Assembly (NCBI RefSeq): GCF_000203815.1
Contig: NW_004457624.1
Location: 310,001 to 374,000 of the forward strand
DNA: 64,000 bases
Reading direction: 5' to 3'
Origin: Cavenderia fasciculata
Lineage: Eukaryota; Evosea; Eumycetozoa; Acytosteliales; Cavenderiaceae
Positions 1 through 12,203 of the stretch are shown piece by piece. Below the pieces are notes generated by a model that was not told the DNA's origin, made no database searches, and worked only from the letters and a program-made list of their open reading frames with translations. The translations under genes and the position numbers were made by a program. How positions within the stretch are numbered: the first letter of the stretch is position 1; every line of letters starts with the position of its first letter.

Positions 1-1
1 A

Positions 2-70
2 AAGAAATATTTAATTAGAATTAGTGGTGGTAAAATAGAAATGGTTACTCTTGGTAAATCATTAAATTAA
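2..70 (+). CDS. C-terminal tail of a ComC-like membrane protein (5' end outside window)
   Basis: The first 23 codons are open and stop at TAA 68-70. The encoded end (KKYLIRISGGKIEMVTLGKSLN) closely matches the cytoplasmic tails of the two ComC-like proteins encoded at 37842-42389 and 44472-48988 (KKYSIRFTKGKLEMINMR and KKYFIRFTGGKIEMVTMK). This is therefore the last piece of a third member of that family, lying just after its transmembrane helix. The protein would be a type I surface protein with a short basic tail. Everything upstream is missing, so domain content is inferred only from the paralogues. Confidence 0.8.
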   Translation, partial: KKYLIRISGGKIEMVTLGKSLN

Positions 71-170
71 CTTAATTTAAAATATGTAATAAATAAAATG
101 AAATAAAAAAAAAAAAAAAAAAACAGGTAAACTTTACAATTTTTTCTCTAGAGTTTCTTATTGTACAACA

Positions 171-382
171 ATGGAACCTGAATTTACTATTGATGAGTAC
201 AATTCTCCTTCTCATAGATTCTTCTACTATCGTTCACATCATTTCACTTTGATTGCTGGTAATGATGAAGAATCTTCGTCCCTCTATCTTGTAGATGGCT
301 TTAAAAGGTCAAAGACTACTCGAGGTTATACTCTTCAAGAAAGAGAAATTAAAGATGATGGTGATGATATCATGTAAGTTCA

Positions 383-443
<61 letters not shown>

Positions 444-2951
444 CGGTGATGATGATGATATCAACTATAGTTTGAATATATCTAAATCTTATTTTATATT
501 TATATATTTCTCTTATCTTACTCGACTTACTTTTCTTTATTATTAGTAATGTAGTATTTAAAGTACCACCAGAATTAAAAGGAGGTAAAAAGTTTAAGAG
601 ACAAAAGGAACATGATAATGAAATTGATATTCTAAATCATATCAGATCAAACAGAGATCAAGGTAACGGTTGTGATCAAATCATTGGGTACTATGGTACT
701 GCACCTACAACCGATGGACAGAAAGCAATCATTATGCAATACTGTGAAAATGGTTCACTGTCATCACTCATTGGTAACTCTCAGTTGATCAATGGTGAAA
801 GACTACTTATCATACTACGTGATGTTGCCAAGGGAATTGAATACCTTCACAGTGATTCGATTAGTTTGATTCATCGAGACATTAAACCAGACAATATTCT
901 CATCGACAAGGATTATCGAGCTTATATTGCTGATTTTGGTATATCAACACGTGTTGATATAACAGGTGAAGCTTCAACTATTGGTATAGGTACTCCTGTA
1001 TTTATGGCTCCTGTAAGTAAATCAAATCAAAATGTATATGTATATTTTTAAAAATTAATTAATTTTATTATTCTTTTTTTTTTTTTAAATATAGGAACAA
1101 TCAGGATCAATCTCATATCAAAATGATGTTGATATTTATAGTTTTGGTGTATTGATATTTGTAGTATTATCAAATGTATTTGTTGGTGTCGATGATGATG
1201 TTGAGAAATCAATAGAAACTGCATTGGATTGGCCAGATGAATGCAAAGATTTAATCAAGAGGTGTGTTTGCTTTAACCCACAAAAGAGACCAAAGATTGC
1301 AGAGGTTGTCAAGGATCTTGAAGAGGTGATCAAAGCAGAACATTTGGACAAGGCACTTGAGAATCGAAAGGTTGTCATGGCAAAGAAATCAAATCGTGTA
1401 GAGTTTTTAAATCAAAGTGCATTCAACGATCCGAAACTCTATGCATGGGATGAAAAGTATCATAATATTATAAAGACATTTCTCAGCACTAAAAGGTGGA
1501 TCACTATAAGCGCATGTAGTGGAACTGGAAAAAGTGTACTTTGTTATCAATACGCTATCATGGCAAGAGAGACCATGGGAATGGTACCAGTTTGGATTGA
1601 TTGTTTGGATTTAAAAAAGACCTATAAAGACATTGCAGCAGATAAATTGCTTATTCCAGAAACTTGGTGGTCACAAATAGAAGGGGAAGCAGTCGGAGAG
1701 TCATCATCATCATCATCATCCACAACTCTGGAGAAATTAATAAGAACTGTCAACATGACCATTCAAAACTTGTATCGTAGTCAAAATCATTTGATGATAT
1801 TTGACAACTTTCCAAACGATATTGGTCAATTAGAGATGCTATTAAAGAACCTCCCCTCCAATGCTACAGCCATCATCAACTCACGTCACAACATATCACC
1901 AAATCCAAATGATATAATCAACATACCATTTGAATTGTCTGCCTATGACATTCAAACCTTTTTCGACTCAATCTTTCAACAATACTATACTCAAACAAAG
2001 CATAGATTCTTTACTCATATTTCTGTCAATAGTTTGGAAGCTGATCTTGTTAAATCAACAGTTCTAGTCACAAAAAGGTTCATGGATTATGCAACAAAAA
2101 TATTTGCATGTCTTTTATTATTTCATGACAATACCGATAATAATAATAGCTACAACAATATTATCTCTAAAATCCTCGGTGTTCAAGACGACTCTAGAAA
2201 AGACAAGAATGATTTAACCCCTATTTTCAACACGATAAAGACAGATGTGGAGATGAAAAAAATATTTACAGAATCAAAAAATGGAACAGAAGCATTTGAA
2301 AGGTACTGTAAACAACTTGGAAACAAAGAACCATTTGGTCAATTTGTAGGTAATGATATTCTAGAATCTCTAGAGAAACCTGCCAAACAACTTTTAATGG
2401 CTGCAACTATGATTGATAGTTCATTTATCGAGTTGCCAACACTAGTGGGTTTTCAAGACTTGGAAGAGACCCAAATTAGCGTAGCGATGGAATCAATGGA
2501 TACACTAGGTCCATGGTTTGCACAAATAATAGAACAACAAGATAGTGTAGGACTTTGTATAAAGGAATCTGTTGTACTTTTAGTTCTAAAAACAATTGAC
2601 CAAAATACCAAAACACAATTAATTATTGATCTAACCAAACAATTGACAAGAATTGTTAATAACCATGGTAGCGATGATGATAATAATAATTTCAAACAAA
2701 ATTCAAGGCACATTATTAAATTTTATCAAACTTTGCAAACAAATAATTATAGAATTTCCAACCCAACAATCGATTTATTTAATCATATTTCAAGTCAATT
2801 GGAACAATCAATGGAAACTAATCAAAATCAATTTAAATTAATTTGTCAATATGTAAAATCACAACAACCACCTGCAATACTATTACCACCAACACCTCAA
2901 GTAGCCTCAACCTCTGGCCCAGGCTACTACTCTATTTGTAATATTATGTAA
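171..2951 (+). CDS. Protein kinase fused to a STAND-like P-loop NTPase, with C-terminal CaaX-like motif
   Basis: Three exons (171-373, 547-1012, 1095-2951) give a closed frame of 841 residues. The kinase domain (about 60-300) has a candidate ATP lysine in VVFK, HRDIKPDN near residue 177, ADFG near 197, and APE rebuilt across the second intron. It should be an active Ser/Thr or dual-specificity kinase. A P-loop domain follows: Walker A SGTGKS near 366 and a Walker B-like LMIFDNF near 456-462, then a long helical region. The order kinase, NTPase, helical tail suggests a STAND-type switch, but I cannot name the NTPase family. The last four residues are CNIM, which fits a CaaX farnesylation signal and would place the protein on membranes (inference). 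A Ser run at about 425-432 is low complexity. A related pseudokinase-NTPase lies at 61189-63032. Confidence 0.85.
384..463 (+). repeat. GAT trinucleotide microsatellite inside intron 1 of the kinase gene
   Basis: A near-perfect GAT/GAC run fills much of the 173-base first intron. It is open as poly-Asp in one frame, but the frame of the upstream exon stops at TAA right after the donor, and splicing 373 to 547 restores the kinase fold. I therefore treat it as intronic. Confidence 0.85.
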
Positions 2952-3083
2952 ATAAATCAATTAATTAATTATAACATCATCGATCCAATGTCTGACGTTG
3001 TTGGGTCAGAAAGCAAAAAAAAGATGTAGAAAGAGAGGTAATGATTACATGTGCATTCATTCTTCTGCTTCGGGCCAAACAAA

Positions 3084-3121
3084 AAATTTCATATGGGAGG
3101 TGATCTTCCCAAGTGAAATTT
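3084..3121 (+). promoter_or_regulatory. 13-bp hairpin upstream of the TMEM14 gene
   Basis: AAATTTCA (3084-3091) pairs with TGAAATTT (3114-3121), and TGGGA (3094-3098) pairs with TCCCA (3107-3111), with a 2x2 internal loop and an 8-base apical loop. It lies 47 bases before the ATG, so it is either a 5' UTR element or a small RNA. The surrounding 2952-3167 stretch has no gene and is richer in G and C than other spacers. I could not match it to a known snRNA, snoRNA or class I RNA. Confidence 0.45.
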
Positions 3122-3167
3122 CATTGTGTCTTTAACAAAAGAGTAGAGATAAATAAATTAGAAGAAT

Positions 3168-3635
3168 ATGGCTGGAGAACAACATATCAGTAATGGAATG
3201 GGAGCCTTGGCTTTAATGGGTATGAATCATATGATATGATATGATAAATGATTGCTTTTACTAACCAAAACTTGATTGTTGATTCGTAGGAGGTGTCGCT
3301 GGTTATATGATGAAAGGATCTAAACCATCTTTAATTGGTGGTTCTGTCTTTTCTGCTTTATACTTTGGAACTAGTTATTTGATTGGTGAGAAGCCTGAGG
3401 TTGGTCACGGTGTTTGTGCTGGTAACTATTCATTCATTCATTCATCAATGTGATTATACAATAACATCATTCATTTCAATATACTATAGGTATCTCTGCT
3501 GCATTTGCAACTATCATGCTCAAGAGAGCTTATCAATCAAAGAAGGTTATGCCTGGTGGTATTGTAGGAAGTGCTGCTCTTCTTACCTGCGCATACAGTA
3601 CTAAAAAGTTTTTAGACTATAAGAATGGTATCTAA
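3168..3635 (+). CDS. TMEM14 family membrane protein
   Basis: Three exons (3168-3219, 3290-3421, 3490-3635) with GTATGA and GTAACT donors and TAG acceptors give 109 residues. The sequence has the TMEM14 pattern: GGVAGYMMKGSKPSLIGG, a second hydrophobic segment with SALYFGTSYLIG, a third (ISAAFATIMLKRAYQSKK) and a fourth (MPGGIVGSAALLTCAY). The family are small four-helix inner-membrane proteins; animal TMEM14C moves protoporphyrinogen across the mitochondrial inner membrane in haem synthesis. That role here is by family only. The length is normal. The start is the only ATG before the conserved core. Confidence 0.93.
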
Positions 3636-3845
3636 ATTTTTAATATAAAGAGGAACCAATCATATGATAAATGATAACACATACAAACTTGTACACAATA
3701 TATCAGCCTGACCAGGAATAGAAATTATTTGGATTTTCTTTAAGAAGTTAATATTATTATCTGTTTTATTGTAATGTTATATTATATTATTATATTATAT
3801 TATTATATTATTATATGTTTGATTTTCTTTATTATTTTTATTTTT

Positions 3846-6054
3846 CTAGAACCAAACATCTTGTAAATAACGACCAGATTTACCAAGATCATCAATATAA
3901 GATTGTGAAGCATTTTCATCACCACCACCATGTTCACGAATAATTTGTTGAAGAGTTTGTTGAACACTCTTGGCCATATTACGAGCATCACCACAAACAT
4001 AGATGTAAGCACCTTGTTGTAGAGCCTCCCAAATCGATAGACTGTCTTCCAAGAGCTTGTGTTGGACATAGACCTTTTTGTCGATGGCTCTAGAGTAGGC
4101 AACACTTAAATCTCTAATGATACCTTCGCTCTTGTAAAGTTCTATTTCCTCCTTGTAGAGATAATCGACATCGGCACGACGACATCCAAAGTATACCTTG
4201 GTGTTGAGTGCTGGTTGATCGGCAGCTTCTGCAATCTCTACACTCTTTTGTTGTTGGAGTTTAAACTTGATTTCTTGAAGGAATCCTCTAAATGGAGCTA
4301 AACCAGTTCCTGGTCCAATCATAATAATTGGTGGACACTTTGTAAGTGATGAAGATGATTTTAATTGACTACTAATAACTGTATTGGTTGAAATGGTTGT
4401 TGTAGTTGTAGTAGTTGTGGTAGTGGTAGTTGTAGTAGTCTTTTTACTGCCACCAAAATATGGTGGTAATCTAAAATGTGATTCACGAACAAAGATTGGT
4501 ACTTTGGAACCTGGAGCGAGCTTGGAGAGCCATGTTGAGCATACTCCATTGTGTAAACGTTTGGCACCGTTGACAAAGTTGACAACGACAGAGGTGATAG
4601 TGACACGACCAGGAGTGGCCGAGTGCGACGAAGAGATGGAATAGTAACGTGCGGGGATACGTGGCATTAACTCGAAAAAGTGAGCAATGGGTGGTTGGAC
4701 GCCTGGGAACTGGACAAGGAGATCGACGACTGATCTAAACTCGTGCTTGATGTAGTTGTTGTACTCGTCGGTTGCTTCCTCGCTGGCGAGTTGAAGCAGA
4801 CGCTTCTTTTCCTCTTCAACGGCAGTGTATTCGGCCAAGGCACGGATGATTGCCTTTCGGGGTGGGTTGGTAATGTCAAAACTCTCATGGAGAGCCTTTC
4901 GGATGGTGACGGGGCCAAACGAGGCCTCAACGACACGACCAGCCTTGTCGTGTGGCACGAGGGCAAAGATCTGCTCGCCATCAACGCCAAGACGTGTGAT
5001 GAGTGCTTCTACAAGCTCCGTGTCGTTGACTGGGAACACACCGAGATGATCACCGGGTGTGTAAGAGAGTGAGGTACCGGAAATGTCAAGCTCGACATGT
5101 CTACACGAACGGTCCGATGCAACACCGTGCAACTCACGATTCTCAACGACGGTGGCGAGGTATGGGTTCTTCATCTCGTACAAGACGGTCTTGCCGTCCT
5201 TGTCGAGCTTTGGTTTGATGCGAGGTGGCACCACTTTGATGTATGGGTTGCTAATATCCTGTCCTTCGCCGTCGACGTTGACCATACGGAAACGTGGTAC
5301 AAACTTGTCGTCCTCGGCAGACTTGAGTTCGTAGCCCAAAAATTCGCATACGCTTGGCCACATGTTTTTCTTCCAGTGGATGAAATCCTCCTCCAAGGTG
5401 GCGTCGTCGTCACCTTCTCCACGCTCCGACACTCTCTTTCCACCCAACTCTTCCATGCGACGGTCAATCACACGTGCCACTGCATTGTAGTGTTCGTAGG
5501 TCTTGTTGCCCAAGCCAAAGACGGTGAATGGCACGTTGCTCAAACTGGCTGGTTGACGGTCTTCGCTTGTCAACCACAAATAAAACTCCTTGGCATTGTC
5601 GGTAGGGTCACCCTCACCATGAGTAGCCACAATAAACATGACAAAGTATTCGCTTGATAGATCCTCTGGATCGTACAACTCCATATCGACAACATCAACT
5701 GGAATACCAATCTTTTTGGCTTCCTTTTCCAAAACACGTGAAAAATCTTCTGCAGTTCTAGTTTGTGTTCCAAAAAAGATTTTTAATGATTTCTATGTAA
5801 ATGGAAAGTTAAAAGTAAAAGTAAATTAATATCCATATTGTCAATATTGAATCAATTTCGTCATTGTTTCAATTTCTTACCTCTTTTGATTTAAATGATT
5901 GTACTTCTGGTTTTTTGACTGGTTTGGTGACTACTGCTCTCTTTGGTGGTGGAGGTGGTGGTCTATTCATATACAAGTAGGTACAAACAATGATTGCAAC
6001 CACTATGATGGTTGGTAAATATTCATTTACCAATTCTTCAATCATGTCCATCAT
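3846..6054 (-). CDS. NADPH-cytochrome P450 reductase
   Basis: Two exons (6054-5881, 5792-3846) give 706 residues. An N-terminal anchor (about 8-28, TIIVVAIIVCTYLYM) is followed by a Pro/Lys linker, a flavodoxin FMN domain starting at IFFGTQT, an FAD domain with RYYSISSS, and an NADPH domain with GPGTGLAPFRGF and CGDARNMAKSV. The chain ends in DVWF, close to the aromatic-ended tails usual in this family. It passes electrons from NADPH through FAD and FMN to microsomal P450s, such as the one encoded at 59442-61158. An extra low-complexity loop of about 30 residues with a Thr run (near residue 508) sits between the FAD and NADPH lobes and makes the protein longer than the usual 680. D. discoideum has RedA and RedB of this type; I do not assign which. 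Confidence 0.95.
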
Positions 6055-8004
6055 CTCTTTTATATATATTGAATGTTGTTGTTATTATTGTTAAAAAAGG
6101 CGGGTTTGTAAAAAAAAAAAAATAATAAATAAACTTTGAAAATAATAATATTTAATTGCTAGAGAGAGATTTAAGTAAAGTAAAGAAATATAATTATTAA
6201 TACATTATACATAAATATAAATAAAACTAACTATGATAGTATATGGATTGGAGTTTTAAAGTTTTTTAAAAAAATAAAATAAAACAACAAAAAGGTTGGT
6301 GTACAACTGAACCAATAAACAATACAATAATAATAAATAAGTTTAAAACGTTAAGTTACATTTTTTTGATCTTGAATATACGATTGGGACCAGCACCAAA
6401 AAACACACACAATTAATATTATTTATAATTAATTATAACTAACGATACATTACTACTACTAATACACTACTCTACTTGGTTGGTATTAAATAGTTTGGTT
6501 GTTGTTGATGGTTTGTTTCCCAAAAACATACATAAAAGATGATTAATTATAAAAAACAAACAAAAGTTTCAGATAGACAATAAATTGTGGCAATGTGTGT
6601 GTGTGAGTGGGATTTGTACAGATAGATATTTATCACACCAATCCAATCTATAATCTCTCTAATATTACCTCTCCGATATCATAAATAAAATAATAATAAT
6701 AATAATTAACTGTTGGCCAATAATATTAATAATAATATGTTGTATGTATGTTTGGGATAATTATGTCGATTTATATTTATATTGGATGTTTGTTGTTGGT
6801 GTCGCGTGTATGTCAACCAAAAAAGCAACAACATAGATAGAGAGTTTTAGCATAGCTTATATGTATGTATAAATATGGATCGAAAGGGGAGGTAGTTGTT
6901 TTTGGCAGTGTGAGTTCCTCTCTCTCTCTCCAATGTAGGTTGCCTAGGTTGAGAAGCAGAGTAGAGTAGGTAGATTTATGTATATTTATAAATAGAGAGA
7001 AAGTTGATTCAATTTGGGGGGTAAAGTTTTGATTGATCCAATCTCCCTCTATCCAAAGTCGTGGTGGTGATGATCAAACATAAATTGATGTATATTTTTA
7101 TCTGAATCATCCCCACTAACCCCCCACAACAACAACAACAACAACAACACACATTTTGGTGGTATGATGATGTTGATGTTCTGTATCTATCTGTTGTTGA
7201 ACTGTCAGGCCGATGATGATGACGATGTTGATCAATCATTATTCCATCGTATTTTTATCTTGTTCTCTACCTCTTTGTGTGTGTGTGTTTGATGTCTTGA
7301 GAAGTGCATCTGAAATGTCATTCAATGTGAGAGTCGCCCAATATTTTTATTTTTTCTTTGTCTGATTCGCCTTGCTTGTTGTGATCATTGTATATTCTTG
7401 ATATCTTCTTTTGTTACAAACAAAATATGCTCACCACAATAAAATAGATAGATAGATATACTATTACAATATAACTTACAATTTAAGAATTGAATATTTT
7501 GAAAAAGATAATAATAATAATAATGAAAAAGTAGAAGATGATGTGATGAAATTAAAAAGTATAACTAACTGTGTTGTTCTGTTATTATTCTATATATATC
7601 TCTCTTGTCACTTTCTCGACTTTCTTTCTCTTTGTAGTGTATAGTAAGTACTTGAACTGCTACACTTATTATTATTATCTTCTCGTTGCTCTCCTCTAAG
7701 AATCTGTGAAAGTATAAAGGATGAGCTCTGATTCATGTTGAACACCTCCTATGCAAAAAAAAAAAAAAAAAAAAAACAAAAAAAAACAAACCTTTCACGT
7801 GACGTTCAAGAAATCAGTTGGATCGTGAGTTGATTGGTCGGTTTGTAACCTTTTGGTCGACTGGGATGAAGTTGGAAATATCTATCGAGCCGATATGGCT
7901 GGTTAATGACCCGGCCTTTTATTTATTATTAAATTCATTTTCCAATTGGTTGGTAGGTAGTAATACAATATTGTTGTTTGTTGCTTTATAAAGCTTTTGT
8001 TTTG
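6055..8004. other. Long non-coding spacer upstream of the P450 reductase
   Basis: About 1.9 kb between the reductase start and the stop of the next minus gene. It holds A/T homopolymers (for example about 7755-7780), an AAC microsatellite (about 7128-7148) and TG-rich stretches. The only open frame (7009-7239, minus) is low complexity. I see no tRNA or convincing exon. It probably contains the reductase promoter near 6055-6200 and the 3' UTR of the downstream gene near 7900-8004. Confidence 0.6.
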
Positions 8005-11000
8005 TTATAGTTTCTTCATAAATATATTTTTAGCAGCTCGAACTCTGAGTCTAAATATATTACTGTCTTTTAAATAGATTATAGTACCAATGAGTAATGC
8101 AATAAAGACGGCACCACCAACACTGGCACCAACTGCAATCTTCCAAACTTGAGAGTTGTCGTTATCATCTCCACAGTGTCCAGTATTTTCATTCTTTGGT
8201 GTTACCAAAGCACTGAAATCTGGATCAAGTAAACATGATGAACATTGGGGTACATGTATACCAATATAGGCAGTGTACAAATTACCATCTTGTCCTTGTT
8301 GTCCAACAATACGAGTTTGATTGATAAATTCATTCTTTGTAAATGTCTTTCTACCATTTGAATAGGAATAGGAAAGGAATCTACCATAGAATTGTGTTGA
8401 TCCTTTGATTACTCGAAGATATGATTCAGTTGATGCTTCGTCGTCTGAGAATATTGGTATTTGAGTCTCTTGGCAATTCTCAACAAATGATTGTTGATCT
8501 GCATCCAATGTAGTTGTAAATACAATTCTAAGATGTGTAAGGAATGATTGGAAATTCCAATTGGTAACATTAACACCAATCTTGATTGAATTGGCTGATA
8601 CATTTAATAAAGTGTCTCCAAACAAGACAGATCTTGAAATATTTGAAAATTCAATAGTTGTTTGAATCGTTACCAATGGTTGTAACGGTGATGGACTAAG
8701 AGTATAAACTAAACGATCAACAGATGTAGTACTATTGTCATATGAAACTGTCCAATTATTTGTGATCAATTGACTGACTATATTATTGTCACTATCAATC
8801 TCTTCAATTGATACCATTGAAAATTCAAATTTATAATCATCCAATGTTGTTGAATTATCCAATTGAAAAGTAGCAGTTGGTTGTGTTTCATTCTTTACAA
8901 ATGTTACATTTGGTTCAACTAAAATTAAATAAATAAATAAATAAGTTAATATATACAATACAATAATAATATTATTATTATTATTATCAATTTAAAATTT
9001 ACCTTTTAATTTACAATTATCTTGATAACCTTGTTGACATATACAAATTCCTTGGTCATTACATTCACCATGACCGTAGCAATTTTGTGTTTCATCAATA
9101 CATTTTTGTTTTAGGTTGGTTGAAGGTGGGTATGGAATGAATACAAGGTTGTTGAGTACAGCACTCGATGAATCGACAGTAACCAATATAGAAAGGGGAC
9201 CTGGAGTAATTAATTTTCTTGGATCGGCCGTGCAGAGGATATACGATGAATTCTTGGTCATTGAACCACTACATTGAATGGTTTGATTTAAAAGTATGTT
9301 TACAATGTTGGGAGAGTTTCCAAAATAACCAAATAGTTCTAATGTGGTGGTTGTAAAGTCGACAGTTGTCAACTGAGCAGATGACACGACTGGATAAGTG
9401 ATAGAGGTGACTTTTGCATTTTGGATGGATTGTGTCATATAGGCATTTGTTACGATGAGTGTATAGTTACCATCGGGCAATGAATTCATTCGACAAATCA
9501 CAGAAGTGGTACCAATCGATCGAATGGCACATGGTTGTCCATTAAACCTGATAGATTGTTGCACATTGGGATTGATATAATCAAACCACACCTTCACCTC
9601 ATAGTATGGTGATTGAGGGGAATTGATAAATGTCGATTGAATATCCATTCCATACTTTACTTTAATGGTCGTGTCTACCACATCAAAAGTATAGGTGGTT
9701 CGTGGTGTCAATGGATTCAAAGCAAATGTAACAGATGTGAGTCCCAATACATTGTTGGTCATCAATAAATGGGAGTTTGGAACTATCGCTTGAATATTGT
9801 AATCTGGGTTTCCCCATCCAAGTAAACTACCTTGTATCTGAATAATCGCTCCAAGTTTAATTAAAGAGTTGTTTGTTGTAGTAAATGTTGGACCTAAAAC
9901 AAATAAATAATAAAATAAAATATATTAATATTTATGGCAACATTCATTAAGTTATTCTAATTATTTAGATTTACTTACCACAAATGATTTGTGGAATGGG
10001 AGTATTGATTTTAATAATATTGGGATATACATCTTTAAAACATTTAAAGCAAGATGGAAAGATTGTAATACCAGTGTTTAAAAGTTCCAAACTTGCAAGT
10101 GAACAAAATGAATCTGGTAAAGCACCAGTCATCTCTGGATTATTATTCAAATTCAATTTCAATTTACCACCACCAGGTAATACATTTGTAAAAATTGATC
10201 CATTAATTGGTGATTTAATTTTTGAATTTTCTAAATTACTAAAAATAAATAAATATTAGATTATATATATATATGATTTGATGATTTCTTCTTCTTCTTT
10301 TAATATTTACAATGACTGCAAGCCTGCTGGTAAAATCACAGATGGGAATGAATTTAAATTATTATTCACAAAATTAAGGTTTCTGAGTGCAGGAGGCCAA
10401 CTGGATATCAATGGAAAATCAAATTTACCATTTGATGAGTATGTTCTTAAATATAAAAGAATATATATTAGTAAATTAACAATGAATGGGATAAATAGTT
10501 TTGATAATAAATAATTAATAATTACATGTTTGCCAATTTTGTATATGCGTTTGTGGCGATTGGATTAATATATGCCCTTGGTCCAACTATTTCTCTACAA
10601 TAATTAATTAATAAAGAAGGAGTTGAGAATGATTAATAACTACCTATAGGTTGTACTATTCTTTCTTTTGGATTATGTAACTTACATTGATTGTAAAAGT
10701 GCTGGAGAAAAATCAACAAAACTTAATTCTGCATTATAGGATTCAATTCGACTATACGTAATAAATATAAATAAATAATAATAATAAATAATAATTATTA
10801 TATAATTGTACATTTTTTTTGTTATAATCCGGATTAACATACATATTTTGATTTGGAGCAGGAGAATTCCAAGTAACGGTATAGGTGTTTTGTACAGAAG
10901 TATTCAATGAGAGATCGAAATTGGTCAATAGAGGAAATGAATTTACGTCAAATAAAAGGGTTATATTGGCTACAGTTGGGTTGATTCGAAGTGTCAGATT

Positions 11001-11921
11001 TTTCAATTGGACAAGTTGAATATAACTATCGAGGTAAATATTGGATAGTGGTGACACTGATACCAATGGTTTGGTAATAACAATAGTCTCCAAATTTGAT
11101 TGATTAAAGAATCCAGGAATAGATGTCAAATATGAATTATTTAAAAGGTATCTAAATGATATTTAAATAAATATAAATATAATAATAATTATCTTTTTTA
11201 ATACTAATAATCTTACAATTCTGTTAGTTTTGGACAATTGATTGGAAAGTCAGATGGTACTAATACCAATGATGGATCATTTTCAATTCTTTAAATAATA
11301 ATAATAATAATTAGTATAATATTCTATCAAATATATAGGGATACATACACTAAACGAGTCAAGTTAGGCATATTTTTGACACGACCAATAAATAATTGAG
11401 CGTCAGTGGTAGCAGCCACTTGATCAGCTGTTCTATACTCTAATATCTTCAAATAAGGTAGATTGAATTGTGCCACATTAGAATCAGGTAAACCAATATT
11501 AACATATGTCGTTACATTGATGTATCTATATCGATAGGTAGATGAATATTAATTAGTTATTCAGATATAAGTAAGATCCTTTTTAAAAAGAGCCAAGAAC
11601 ACTTACAATTCAGTAAAATGAAGTACATTGTTCTCATTGGTACATTTAACGTATGGTTTAGCATTACATAGTGTTGCATCAAGTGGTAGTAGATTATTAC
11701 CAACTTGTTGAATCATCCATTTTACAGAGTCGACTATGATAGTAGTAATGATTGATTGATAAGTATGTAAGTATTATTATTGTAATAGATCTCTCTATCT
11801 TTTGATTATACTTACGTTCTTCTTGAGGTATTTGTTGACTACTGACATGACTAATGTTAAAGTTACACACCAACACAGCAACTACAATCGCTAAAAATGA
11901 TACTCTCTTGTTGAAGGTCAT
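8005..11921 (-). CDS. Secreted LRR-like/IPT/EGF ComC-type membrane protein (copy A1)
   Basis: Eleven exons: 11921-11816, 11733-11607, 11525-11349, 11288-11217, 11151-10843, 10751-10686, 10594-10526, 10445-10311, 10238-9979, 9893-9003, 8918-8005. The lengths sum to 1041 codons plus stop with every join in frame. A signal peptide (MTFNKRVSFLAIVVAVLVCNF) is followed by leucine-rich-repeat-like segments, many ending near a splice site. Next come an IPT/TIG-like domain, an EGF-like module (CYGHGECNDQGICICQQGYQDNC), a Ser/Thr/Asn-rich beta domain resembling the ComC supersandwich domain, a transmembrane helix (VWKIAVGASVGGAVFIALLIGTII) and a short basic tail. It should be a type I cell-surface adhesion or recognition protein. 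The last exon is almost identical to that of copy A2 (14598-18559), while the N-terminal half has diverged. It shares a promoter region with the plus-strand gene at 12204. Confidence 0.85.
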
Positions 11922-12024
11922 TTTATTTTATTTTGTTTGTACTAGTATGTATCTGTGTCTTGTACTTTTGAATATTTCATATTCATTGTATCAACCAACT
12001 GGTCATGCACCTAGGCTAGATTAT

Positions 12025-12094
12025 TATTTATAAATATCTTGATAGTATTTGGACGATTTGAAATTTCCGAATACTATCAAGATATTTATAAATA
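12025..12094. repeat. Long perfect inverted repeat in a divergent promoter
   Basis: The arms 12025-12049 and 12070-12094 are exact reverse complements over 25 bases. The pairing extends inward by up to 7 more pairs if one G-U is allowed, leaving a short AT-rich loop. It lies about 105-175 bases from the start codons of both divergent surface-protein genes (11921 minus and 12204 plus), so it could be a shared operator, a cruciform or a transcribed hairpin. Confidence 0.85.
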
Positions 12095-12203
12095 CTAATC
12101 TTGCAAGGGTTTTTCGCAGAAGGTTCAAAAGGACAGAGAAATATGACTAGTGGTCGACCAATAGTTTAAACCCTATACCATCATCATCATCACAAGTTAC
12201 TTA

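Noticed and set aside
295-546. Open frame with poly-Asp run
   Set aside because: It lies in intron 1 of the kinase gene; splicing 373 to 547 gives the proper kinase fold in another frame.
5097-5657. 186-codon plus open frame inside the P450 reductase
   Set aside because: Antisense shadow of a well-supported coding region.
7009-7239. Minus open frame with a Cys run
   Set aside because: The Cys run comes from an AAC microsatellite; no family, no conserved start, no splice support.
6055-8004. Search for tRNA or snRNA genes in the long spacer
   Set aside because: No A/B box pair or known snRNA core words were found by eye; a covariance scan would be needed to exclude them.
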